Shown here piece after piece: positions 32,696 through 43,800 of a DNA stretch of 64,000 bases (positions are counted from its first letter, which is position 1; every line of letters begins with the position of its first letter). The notes under the pieces were generated by a model. That model was not told the origin of the DNA, searched no databases, and worked only from the letters and a program-made list of their open reading frames with translations. Both the position numbers and the translations under genes were made by a program. Source of the DNA: Naegleria lovaniensis (taxonomy: Eukaryota > Heterolobosea > Eutetramitea > Acrasida > Naegleriidae); the NCBI RefSeq assembly GCF_003324165.1, contig NW_025407848.1:549722-613721 (forward strand). The letters are read 5' to 3'.

Positions 32696-34292
32696 TTAGA
32701 GCTTCTTGGCAAACTCTATTTCTTCTTCGTCTTCTTTGAGGAATTCAATGAAATCACCCAAACTCTTGTTCTTATATTCGTCGCTGTTAAGATCATGTTT
32801 AAATAAATATTCATCCTCTGTTCCCTCTTTTAACTTGAACAAATCTTGTTTCCATGATTGACCAGCTTCTTCTCTCTTCTTTCTTAATCCACGTTGTTTC
32901 TCTTCAATAAGATTCTTTTGAACATTAGCATCCTCAAATTCTCCATCAGCTAAAGCTTTGGTTACTTTGTGCCATACTCTACGAGATTCGTTTTGTTTTT
33001 GGTTGGCAACCTTCTTGACAAACCAAGGAGCATGTTCAAGATCCTTAGCATCAAAGAATACGCTTTCCTTCTTAGTTTTGACGCTGCGAATACGAACTTC
33101 TCCAGTAATATTTCCTCTAATCTTGTAAATACGATTACCATCCTTTTTGATCGAGCCCTTGATTTCATTGTCTGCTTTAAATTGAATTTTAGCAGAATAT
33201 CCTGTTCCTGCACAAGTAATCTTCAAATCCTCATTAATTTCAATGCATTGTGTTCCCCAAATTAATCCCTTTGCAACAACCCAAGGGAATACAATATCAT
33301 AAAGCTCGGATTCAGGTTGATTTAAAAAACGCATTGTGATACTTCCATCCAAAACAATGGAGGCGCTGTTACCGTGGAACTTGCTCTTTGGTTTTATCAT
33401 GGCATTGAGAAGAAGATTGTTTTTACGGTTCAACAAAACGCCAGATGCCATTGGAGGATGGTGAGAAACTTGTTCGGAAATGAATTCTGTTTTAGAGATT
33501 TCACCACTTGATGGATCCTTGTGAATCCATTTACAAGCAAACACTTCACCAATGACAGGATTATATGGTTTTGCTTGCATAATACCACCACGAGGAGTGT
33601 GGCTGGTGTTACTCAACCACCATTTGAGAACTGAAACAAAACGTTGCTCAGGATCGAATGCCTTGTGAGCACTAAATGATGATATCGGTCATAGTTATTT
33701 CATGTTGTTGGAGTTTGGAAGTGAATTATGTCAAATGTCGTCATTGTGAAATGAGAAGCCACCAACGGAGACGGAGAGCCAATTGTTGTTGTGAATGAGT
33801 TGTGAATATCGAATGAACCAATTCAATAGAGAAGGTCAAATTTGTTTAGATGATCAAAATCACCGAATGAGTTTTCACATGTAGATACGTGTGTATCATC
33901 ATACAATAAGCGCGTCCAATGTTCATCATATCACGGAACCAATGATAGTTATAATATCCAATAGTGATAAACAAGTTATTATCCTCTCCAAAATTTAATG
34001 TTCATCATCAAACATACCTCAAAATGTATGATTGTGGTCTAATAAAGTACGAAATATATTCCAGCATACTGATAGGAGCCAACAAAGCAGATGGCAAAGA
34101 AATTCTGAACAAATCGGCACCGGTACGAAGTTGTTTTACAACATCCATCAAAATTGATCCTCTGCTGATTCCCTTTTCCTTCAAAGTGGACTCATCCGCT
34201 TTAAATTGTAAATGGGAGTAATAGTGTTGTTCGGTTGCTAATTGTTCATCGGTGGGTTCAATATCAATCGCATCGTTGTTGTTGTTGGACAT
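32696..34292 (-). CDS. oxysterol-binding protein-related protein (ORD only)
   Basis: Exons 34292-34018 and 33671-32696 (346-nt intron, GTATGT to TTTAG) give 416 residues. The lipid-transfer domain has an N-terminal lid region (SRGSILMDVVKQLRTGADLFRISLP), LKWWLSNTSHT, KPYNPVIGEVF (the family fingerprint is EQVSHHPP-linked), and SEQVSHHPPM with the phosphoinositide-binding His pair. The C-terminal Lys/Glu-rich helices follow. There is no PH domain or FFAT motif, so it resembles short Osh4-like ORPs that exchange sterol or phosphatidylserine for PI4P at membrane contacts. The false Met at 33616 is a TTG inside the exon. Confidence 0.88.
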
Positions 34293-34694
34293 TTTTTTGA
34301 GTAACGATCGAAAACCTGTTTCATCACGAAAATTCCTTTGGAACTCTTTGGGTCGTCAAGACAAGGAACACGATAACGAAGAAGATATGTACGATTGACT
34401 GTCAGAGTGGATGGAAAAGAGTAATAACAACAACCAAAGTTTCCATTGCCACTCACGGATCGAATGACTTTGTCAATTCCTTATTTCCAGTTGTTGATTG
34501 GAGAGTACTATGGTGGTTGTTATGGAGCATGAACTTGGATGGAATGATGATTGAATAGATCTTTTGAGATTTTAAAGAAGTGGTTCCCGTTTTGGGTTTG
34601 TGACAATCCTTCGTGTTTTGAGTTTTATTCATCATTCAAACGAAATAGTACGACTTGCTTACACACGTACGCGTGAACGAACGAAAGAATGAAA
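34293..34694. other. 402-nt intergenic region
   Basis: Between the ORP gene start and the end of the Sac-DEP-DUF547 gene, both on the minus strand. Short frames occur but none shows a domain or splice partner. It probably holds the ORP promoter and the 3' end of the upstream gene. I see no RNA gene. Confidence 0.5.
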
Positions 34695-37600
34695 TTAAAT
34701 TTCCTCTTCTTTCACTGTATAGATGTGTGAATTTTTGTGAACATGCCTTAATTGTTCTCTCAACATGTTAAACGCTTTGGAATGAGGTTCATTCTCGGAT
34801 TGATAATTCATGCACTTTTCTATTAAATTACGAGAAATATCTTGAAGAGTGTAACCAAAACTCTCTCGATAAGTTCTAAATATTCTAGGAAGAATGATGA
34901 GATTGGAAGTTTGTGATGCTGTCGACGTACTAAAATCACTCATAATTTTGATATGTTGTAAAAGGAAGAGCTCAGTTTCCTTTCTCACAAAGGATTCAAA
35001 ATTTTCAGGTGTAATGTATGGCAGTAGAGTACAACAATTTCTCATTCTCATATTTTTCACTTGTTGTGAATTTGGAAGAATGGAGATTTGAGACTTTTCA
35101 TTCCATAATAATTCAGCATAACGATGAATCACAAATAATAGTCTTAAATCCACATGATTGGCATAGAATGAAAGAAAACGAGATCTTCTGTCAAAGGTTG
35201 TTTCAGAATTTGTTGAGTGCTCCATGCTTTCATCATTACCAAATTCAGTAGTGCTCGTTAATAATGGTTGGTGATAATTCAATACTTGAGAATTTTTCAT
35301 TGGGAAGGGTGGAAGTAAAATTCTATTGCAATATCCAACTGGAGGTGGTTCATTGCTGTTATTAGAATTAGAAACAGGATCTGTAACAATACCATTGGCA
35401 TATCTCTTATTACCTCTCAGTATGCCATCTCTAATGTCAGAAAGAGAGAATATCAATCCATCCACATTGTAAGCCATTCTATTGTAAAATATATAGGTGG
35501 CATTATTTCCAATAATTCTATACTTGCTACTTGATCCCATGATTAAGAGTGAATGATAGAACAAGGTAAGGAAGAGATTCAAAAAGAATGTTTTGAATCG
35601 TATTCTCTCATTCTTTTCTTCATGAACATCAATGAGGGATGATAAATCAATTCGAGATAATTCGTGACATAATGGAAGTAGTCGAGTGACATACACTGAA
35701 TTGGTACACACAATTTTTCTAGAATGTTGTGCGAGCGTTTTGAAGAACGAATTGCATCTGAAATTGAATCTGTCATATTTAGGGAATATTTCTTGATACA
35801 TTTGCCTGAGATATTCCATGAGTTTGTATAGTACTTGATTTGGTTCACATTTTGTACGAATGCTTTCAATGGATTCTAAATGATGAAAGACGTCACTGAG
35901 TGGCAAGCTCATGTTCAAAACTCGAACAGGATTATCGCTGCTGAATCTATATAAATAATATCCATCCATGAAAGAAATTCCATAATTCACATGATGAATC
36001 ACGTTACATTCCAACAGTGTTTCAAAAAATTCCACAGCTTGTTTCCTATTCTCAACATTTACCAAAATCATGGGTTTTTGTAAATCTGAATTAGAACAAT
36101 TGTCATTAAAAGAAATCAGTAAATCAATTGCTTCTTTTGCTTCAAAACATTTCCTATAAATTTTTCCTTTTAGCAGTTGATAGAGTGAAGTGGAATAATC
36201 ATTTTGTTTTGGATATCGAACTCGATCCAATAGTGTTAAATTATGCTTCAAATATGAAACTACATAGTGAAGGTGAGAAACAAGCTGAGTCACTTCACAC
36301 GCCAAAGGAAAGAACTTCTTCATCTTGTTTAGTACATACACGTCATCTCTATACAGAAGTGAAAGAGATGAGAGATCCGATAAGGGACCTTCTATGATTG
36401 AGCTTTTGGTTTTCTTTTCATTTGAAACTAGTTGCTTGTAAGTTTTAATTTTTGAAACCTCCTTTCTACCGAAAAATGAAATGTCGTGTTGGTATTTGGT
36501 GTATTGTCCATAGAGAGTTTGATTATGGAGAGATACAGCAAGTGAATTGAAATCATTCTTGTCATCAAATATGTTATCTTTAAAGTATTGGGAAATATAT
36601 TGATTATACTCATTAGATCTTCCCATAGATAAGCTACTCATATTACGCTCCTCGATTAATTCATTGTTGAATTCGCTTGTATAGTTGGTATAAATATCCA
36701 TATCATAGTTTTGAATAATATTTCTTTCAATATATCTCGTATTTGTAACGTTATTGTAGATGGAGTTAGCATCCTTGTCATAAAAATCTCTCAATATTTC
36801 TTGTGACATGTTTGTGTGTTCATTACTCATTCTACCTTCAAGTGACCGTAATATTTCACCTTGTGGAAGAACTGTCAATGTTGGAAATTTGGTGTCGTGG
36901 GCTGGCGTTAATTTCATAGAATTCATGATCGTTTTAAATAAACTTGCAGTTTGTTCTGGTGTTTGATTAGGTGAAGAAGATAATTTTACCATATCCTTCT
37001 CTGGAGAGTCTTTCTTATTGAGATTGGGAGATAGGTTTTTTTTAGACTCTTCAGATTGAACTCTCTTATCAGGTATGTCTTCTTCCACTTCAGAATTAAT
37101 GGTGAGAGAGAGTTGATCAAGATTTTCATCGTCCAACAAATTTGTAACTTGTCTTGGATTATACATCTCATCAAAATATGTATTTTGAACATCTTCCTCT
37201 TGGTCCTCTTCTTCTTCTTCATCCAGATCCATCAAGAGTGATTTTCTTTCATTTTCATTATGAAGATAAATATCACCGCTTTCTAAATCCCACAAATGCG
37301 CACCAAACAGTCGAATGTGAAAACTTGGTTTAAAATTACCAAGGAAGATATTAATGGCATGTTGCTTCCATTCGTCTTTGAAATTACTGCTATAATATCT
37401 TTTCATATTGGTCATGAGATCAGCCAACACCCCTCCTCTGTTGTGAATATCTACACTCACAGTTTTACTACCACTGTACTGAATAGCTATATGATCACTC
37501 ACTTGTTCATACATTTGTAGAAGAATTAAAATTAATTGACCATGATGCACTAAATGTGGAGATTCTATTCACCATAATTCATAATTGAAATACGATTTTA

Positions 37601-39572
37601 AAACAAATACATTTGTTCATAAACACATACCAATAATTCCCAATGCACAAAGTTGTTCTCCAAGTACATATTTTGCAATAATATATTGAGCCACACCGGT
37701 TCTATCCAAACAATCGATACAGTTGGTTCGTAATATTCCTTGTTGCTTTTGAATGACTTTTCCATATCTCGAAGTTACAAAGAATTTACATTTTCTTACA
37801 TGATTTTCAGCAATGGCATGAAGCTCATTAAGGGCCTTCTCTGGTTTATCCTTAATTGCTGTTCTAAAATCAAATGGAATGTATTCAATAGCAGATTCAT
37901 CTCTAGAGTTGTGTTTCTGATGGATGGATCTATAGGTCTTGTTATAAATATTCTTATTGAGAAATTCGATAGAGTTTTTGAATTTTTCACCTAGAATCAT
38001 TTCACGAGGTTTCTTTTCCTTCATTTTGACAAGATCCAAACACATGATTGGAACTCCTTCATGTCTCTCAATCAACATATCAAAATGTTTTAAAGTTGTT
38101 TCATAGAGAGGATCAAACTTGGTAATAATGATATTGGGTTTTGATAACAAGTTGGATGTGGATGCTTTGGTTGTTGTGGTTGTGGTATTCTTTTGATCAT
38201 TTTCATCCACAATAGTTGTGGTTGTGGTCATGGTTGTTGTTGTAGCTGTGGATTGAGACCAATGTAATGGAATACTTCCTCGCACTTGAACAAAACTACT
38301 AAATGCTCCTTGTGATTGATGTTTAAACAAGTGATGATTACTCTCATAAACAATTTGCTCAATTTCAACATGATTAGCGACATGACCAGACTCACTGATA
38401 CCTCTTTTCAAATATCTTGTTCCTGCATAAAATCTACTTCTTCTTGCAATGACTGTGAGAACGATGGAAATGTTGCTATTTCCAGTTCGGGGAGAAGATT
38501 TTAAATCATCATGTGAGGAAGTTGCTTTTGCTGGACTATGTCTAAATGTTGGAGTTCGATTCCTTGGGGAGGATGATGAATTGGATCTCTTTTCATAATC
38601 TGACAAAGACATGGAAATTTTAGATTGCAAAAAGTGGCCATGAATACAGGGACACATCCATTTCACAAGATTGGCACGTTTCATAGGCTCCATCAAGTGA
38701 CTATTCCAAACAAACATGTCACTGTGAGAGGTAGAGTTCACTTCTTCTTCAATTCCTACAACTACAGGTTTACAGTTTTGTTGTAATGTTTTGGAAAGAT
38801 CGTATTGATAACTAAAGTAAAAATCTTGATGCAAGTTAATACCATTGAATAGTTCCTTGTACTTTTCTTCAATGAGATAGTCTTGTTTGAGTACTGTTTT
38901 GCTTACGCTCAAGTGTACTAATTTCGTGTCCTTGATTTCGTAAACACTTGCATTTCCAATGGTTCCAACTTTTTCTCTACCCGTGATAATTACCATATAA
39001 TAATTTAATTTCAATTCGACGAAACCTAAAATTCCATAAATATGATTCGTATGTAATTTTAAATCTTGTTGAATACTTTTCATGGCTAATTTGACCATGT
39101 GCAACAAGTCATTGATTTGATTTAGGGTGTATTCTCCTGCATCTTCGTTAAAGTAATCTGTAATTTCACACTCTGTCGTTGTGCTACCACTTGGTATTTT
39201 ATCAATCTTTAATAATTTATATTTGGTTTTTGAGCTATCACATCCAACCAAGTAAAATCTATTGTAAGATTCATATAAAGTGAAGTGACAATATTGTCCG
39301 AAATTATATCGTAATTGTTTATATTCACATTCGAGTGATGGATCAAAGATTGATTCTTTTGAATGGAGATGATCGTGTGTGTTGTTGTAGTGTCTTGCGG
39401 TAATTCCATTTTCATGATGGTCAAATTGCGGAACATCATCACCACCTGTTTGTGCATCAGTATTGGATCCAGCTGTATTATTATTATTGGGTGTGTATTG
39501 ATAGAGAGATGTGAGAATTGCTTCCTCGGGTTGATGATCCCGAGTGGTGGTGGCTGTTGTGGTGCGAAGCAT
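34695..39572 (-). CDS. FIG4-like Sac phosphoinositide phosphatase fused to DEP and DUF547 domains
   Basis: Exons 39572-37631 and 37549-34695 join in phase 1 to about 1598 residues; FIG4 alone is about 900. The N-terminal half is the Sac module (YLVGCDSSKTKYKLLKID, GILGFVELKLNYYMVIITG, FYFSYQYDLSKTLQ) with the CX5R catalytic loop NCIDCLDRTGVAQY. The exon-2 start (IAIQYSGSKTV, INIFLGNFKP) completes it. After an acidic/Ser-rich linker comes a DEP domain at about 1105-1190 (EAIDLLISF, GISFMDGYYLYRF). A DUF547 domain follows at about 1290-1550 (FFLNLFLTLFYHSLLIMG, IRDGILRGN, ILPRIFRTYRESFG). FIG4 removes the 5-phosphate of PI(3,5)P2. The fusion lies within continuous exon sequence. Confidence 0.85.
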
Positions 39573-39596
39573 TTTTGTTTGAGTTTGACTGCAGGT

Positions 39597-39632
39597 GTGA
39601 ATAATTTCGAGCTTGTGTACCATCCAACAAAG
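39597..39632 (+). repeat. inverted-repeat arm A (copy of Mut7-C coding sequence)
   Basis: 36 nt that match the reverse complement of 39932-39967 at 34 positions. This arm starts 2 nt beyond the stop codon (39635-39637) of the Mut7-C gene, in the 62-nt gap before the Sac-phosphatase start. On the plus strand it reads VNNFELVYHPTK. Confidence 0.9.
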
Positions 39633-39634
39633 CT

Positions 39635-40648
39635 TCAATTCGATTTATTGCAATTCGAGTCTACTGACTGCTGAGAGGTGTGTTCAGTGATTGAATTGGC
39701 TTCATTATTTGAAGGTTTATACGAGTATTTCTTGGCAAACGTTTCACATCGCTTGAAATAATGTCCCTCCCAAAATAGTCGAGTGCAACAAGGACATCTG
39801 GTAACAGTGTGGCCATACAGTTTGTAAATATGTTGGCCCCCCATAATAGTGATGAGGGTATTCACTTGATCTTCTGTTTGAGGGATGATACACTCCACTG
39901 GATCGTTGCATTTGAGGCATCTTGTGAAAATCTTTGCTGGATGGTACACAAGCTTGAAATTATTCACAATTTCAGTAATGGCCTCATGAAACTCTGAATT
40001 TTTGGGGTTTACATATAAATATCGAATTGGACTAGCATTAGAATTTGGTTTTGAGCTTTCTTCCTCTTCGCTGCTGTCATAATAATCGTTTGGTAATTTT
40101 ACATTGATCATCTTGTTTTCTTTCTTAATTTTGGTAACGAGGGTTGGAGAGCAAGTGATGATGATTCTGTTTTCTTGTTTAGCTGTGAAAATTATATAGT
40201 TAGGAGAATACGAGGAGTCACTAATACAGTCATATCCCAACAATCTTATATGTTTTGCGATTTTTGTGATGCATGAATCAGTAATAAATTTTGTCTGATT
40301 AAAGAATTCATTGATTTCCGCTTCCTTCTTTTCATCATGATCAGAAAAGGTTTTGTGCATTTTCAAAATTCCGTGAGAAAATTTTAGTAATTCATTAGAT
40401 ACGTTAGATCCACATGCACAGCCTTCTTCCATGCCTTCTTCGGAATAGTTTGTTTCATCATCAATTGTAGAAGATACATTGTTCGATTCAGAGCTGATAT
40501 CGCTCCACAAAGAATTAGTTTGTTGAATAATTTCCATCATCTCCTCATCTTCAATTTCATCATTTCCGATGCTCTTGTCATGATGAGGCTCTTGTTTCAA
40601 TAACTCTGCGTCCTGATGACTGTTCATTTTTTGTGTTTGAATATTCAT
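39635..40648 (-). CDS. Mut7-C RNase-domain protein
   Basis: A 337-residue intronless protein. After an acidic Glu/Asp/Ser-rich N-terminus comes a Mut7-C (PIN-like) domain: KFITDSCITKIAKHIRLLGYD, then RIIITCSPTLVTKI. A linker carries an acidic insertion, and a zinc-ribbon tail follows with TRCLKCNDPVE and TRCPCCTRLFWEGHYFKRCE. Mut7-C domains are found in exonuclease 3'-5' domain-containing (EXD3/mut-7) proteins and as stand-alone bacterial proteins, and are thought to act on RNA. The exonuclease half of EXD3 is absent here. It is divergent from the RNA polymerase I gene. Part of its coding sequence is duplicated, inverted, just beyond its stop. Confidence 0.8.
   Translation of the reverse strand: MNIQTQKMNSHQDAELLKQEPHHDKSIGNDEIEDEEMMEIIQQTNSLWSDISSESNNVSSTIDDETNYSEEGMEEGCACGSNVSNELLKFSHGILKMHKTFSDHDEKKEAEINEFFNQTKFITDSCITKIAKHIRLLGYDCISDSSYSPNYIIFTAKQENRIIITCSPTLVTKIKKENKMINVKLPNDYYDSSEEEESSKPNSNASPIRYLYVNPKNSEFHEAITEIVNNFKLVYHPAKIFTRCLKCNDPVECIIPQTEDQVNTLITIMGGQHIYKLYGHTVTRCPCCTRLFWEGHYFKRCETFAKKYSYKPSNNEANSITEHTSQQSVDSNCNKSN
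39932..39967 (-). repeat. inverted-repeat arm B (inside Mut7-C coding sequence)
   Basis: The partner of the arm at 39597-39632, 34 of 36 positions complementary. In the minus-strand gene it encodes VNNFKLVYHPAK, next to the zinc ribbon. The two arms are separated by about 299 nt. A minus-strand transcript reaching past the stop codon could fold them into a stem with one A-C mismatch and one G-U pair. Confidence 0.9.
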
Positions 40649-40844
40649 TTAAGTAGGTTTGATGAAATTTAAACCAGTTGCAATAATGGTTTTATTTATC
40701 TCACAAAGCACAAAGCCAATGGATTGATAATTATCAATCCTCAAAAGTATTTCCAACCAGAATCTCCAAATGTCGACAGACAACCTCAAAAAGTGCCAAA
40801 AATTGTTGAAGTGCACAACCAATAAAAAAATTGAGTCGAAAAAA

Positions 40845-43800
40845 ATGTCGATCGTCGTACCCAAAGCACTCCAATTCAGATTCTTCTCCGATGAAGAAGT
40901 AGATAAATTATCAGTTTTGGAGATTAACAATCCTATAGGCCATGATGATTTCCAAAACCCTGTTCGGGGTGGTCTATATGATCCACGAATGGGTTTGCGA
41001 GATAATGATAGCCCGATAGCTCGGTGCGAAACGTGTGGCCTGAACCACAACATTTGTCCAGGCCATTTTGGACATATAGTGCTTCCACAACCTGTGTTTA
41101 ACGTTTTATTGTCATCAGAAATTACTCATGTACTCAAATTATGCTGCCCTTTTTGCGAAAAGTTACATCTTGCTCCCGAAGACAAGACAATATTCTATTT
41201 GGTGCTGAGGCTTCTTGATTGTGGCCTAACCTCAGAGGCAATGGAACTATTAGAGTCTCCTTTCTTGTTTTTGAAAAAGTATAACTTGGACCAACATGTA
41301 ATGGAAGAGGACAACGACGATGACGAAGAGGAAGAAGATGAAGGAAATGAGAAGAAGAAAAAGAAGAAGAAGAAAAAGCAACACATCAAAGAAATTGAGC
41401 AAAGCCAATATTCTTTTGAGGAGGACAATCCAAAACTTGTCAAAATTACTCATCGTCTTATTGCAAAACAACTTGAAAATGAAAACGTTCTCCATGAACA
41501 TCAACTTCATGAGAGATTTAAAAGCGATGAAATTTGTTTTGACACGAAACAACAAATCAAGGACAAGATAGCAAAGAGCTGTCCAATGTCTCTCTCAAAG
41601 ATTAGATATACAATGTGCAAGAATTGCAACGCCCAAAGCTGCCATTCGCTATTCTCAACAAAGACTCGATTGGATTCCATGAATATACTGTTAACAACGT
41701 TGAATTTTACAAGGCAGTTAAGGAATGGCTAGGCAAATGCATTCACAAAAAGTACTTGGATCCTCAGCTCTTTGATGATGTGGACTTGGATGTCAATGTT
41801 CAAAAGAGACGAGCTGAAAAGCCTTTCTGTCTGTCAAAGAATCTACATTCAATGACTTCTAAGGTTCTGATAGATTCACCAACGCTGTTTTACAACTATC
41901 TTCACACAGATGAAATTGTTGATATGCTTGATCGAATTTATACTAATGGTATTAGCACAGCAACACAAAAAATCGTTTTCAGGGGTGAGGACAACGAAGA
42001 ACACGAACTAAACGAAACCGTAATTGAATGCATCAAGAGTAACAGTATTCGATTTATGGATTCTTATATTTTGCACTCACTCTTTGGCGATTCTCCTTCC
42101 AGAATGTTTATCAGTAAGATGCTAGTAATGCCAGTTCGTTTTAGACCAATTTCAGCAATTACAGTTGCAGCCAAAGAAGATGGCAGATCCATGGTCACTT
42201 ACGTCAGGACAGATATTGACAATCATTATTTGAACGTCTTAAAAACTAAAAGACTGTATGAAGAAATTGAATCCAAAGTAGGAACAGTAGAGGCAAGAGC
42301 CGACAACACAGCGGTTGCAGTATTGAGAGCTTTGCAATGCTATGTGAATGACATGATGGACAGCACCAGCAATACATCCTCAGGCTCAAACAGATTCTAC
42401 TCTACACTCTTGAAGAAGAAGAAAGCTACTACTGTCACTAACCGTGGTATGAAACAATTACTTGATAAGAAAGAAGGTTTACTCAGACAATCTATGATGG
42501 GTAAACGAGTGAACTACAGTGCTCGTACCGTTATTTTGCCTGATGTGTCAATGGATTGTAATGAGGTTAGCTTCCCTGCAATGTTTGCTAAAAAGATGTC
42601 TTACATGGAAACAGTGACCAACTTTAATATTCAGAAAATGAGAGAACTAGTGATTAATGGTGCCAAGCAATATCCTGGAGCGAATATTATTTGCAAGAGT
42701 GGCAAAAATCAAGCAGATGCAGCAAACGCTGTGAGTCCATATACCCGAGCACCACTCTACATTCAATTGTCAGTCATCAAATCCAAGAAGCAACGAATTG
42801 CTTTGGCCAATCAATTACAAATTGGAGATATCGTTTATCGTCACTTGCAAGATGGAGACATGTTGCTCATGAACAGACAACCTACTCTTCACAGACCAAG
42901 TATTATGGCCCACAAAGCTCGTGTCATTGCTAATCAACGTGTTTTGCGTCTCCACTATGCCAGTTGTAAATCTTTCAATGCAGACTTTGATGGTGACGAA
43001 ATGAATGCTCACTTCCCACAAAACCCAATTGCTCAAAGTGAGGCTCGACAACTCATGGCTGCTCACTTATCTTTCTGTACTCCAACAAGTGGTGAACCAT
43101 TGCGTGGATTGATTCAAGATCATGTTTCATCTGCTGTCTTACTTACACTTAAGGATAACTTTTTGTCACGAGAGGACTATCAAGAAATTCTTTACAGTGC
43201 AAATGTGTTTGGTGTCAATGAAGTCATTCAATTAGAACCTCCAACCATTTTGAAACCAAAACCTCTTTGGACAGGTAAACAGGTGATCACATCTCTGTTG
43301 AAGCATGTTGCTAAGCGATGCACTCCTGCAGGACAACCCATTTACGGAGTTAACCTTGATTGTAGAACCAAAGTCAAGGGTTCAGTTTGGGGAGGTCACT
43401 CCGAAGAGGGTACCGTCATTATTAGAGATAATGAGCTGCTGACTGGTATTTTCGACAAGTCGCAAGTGGGTTCCTCAAAATATGGTATTTTGCACGCATT
43501 TGATGAATGTTATGGTAACGAGGCCAGTAATATGCTCATTTCTTGTTTTTCAAGAATGTTAACGTTCTACTTGCAATATTTTTCTATCAGTTGTGGTATT
43601 GATGATTGTCTTCTTTCCAAGACCGGAGAAGAGAGCAGAAAATCTAGTTTGACCCAATCTAATGAGGCATGCCACCACGCAACAGCATCTTTCTGTGGAC
43701 TTTCCAAGAAGAAAGAAGTCAACCAATACGATCATGATAAGGTTAAGGAGTTTTTGGCTAAACACATGATCAATCCATCTATCACTCAACAAACTGGAGA

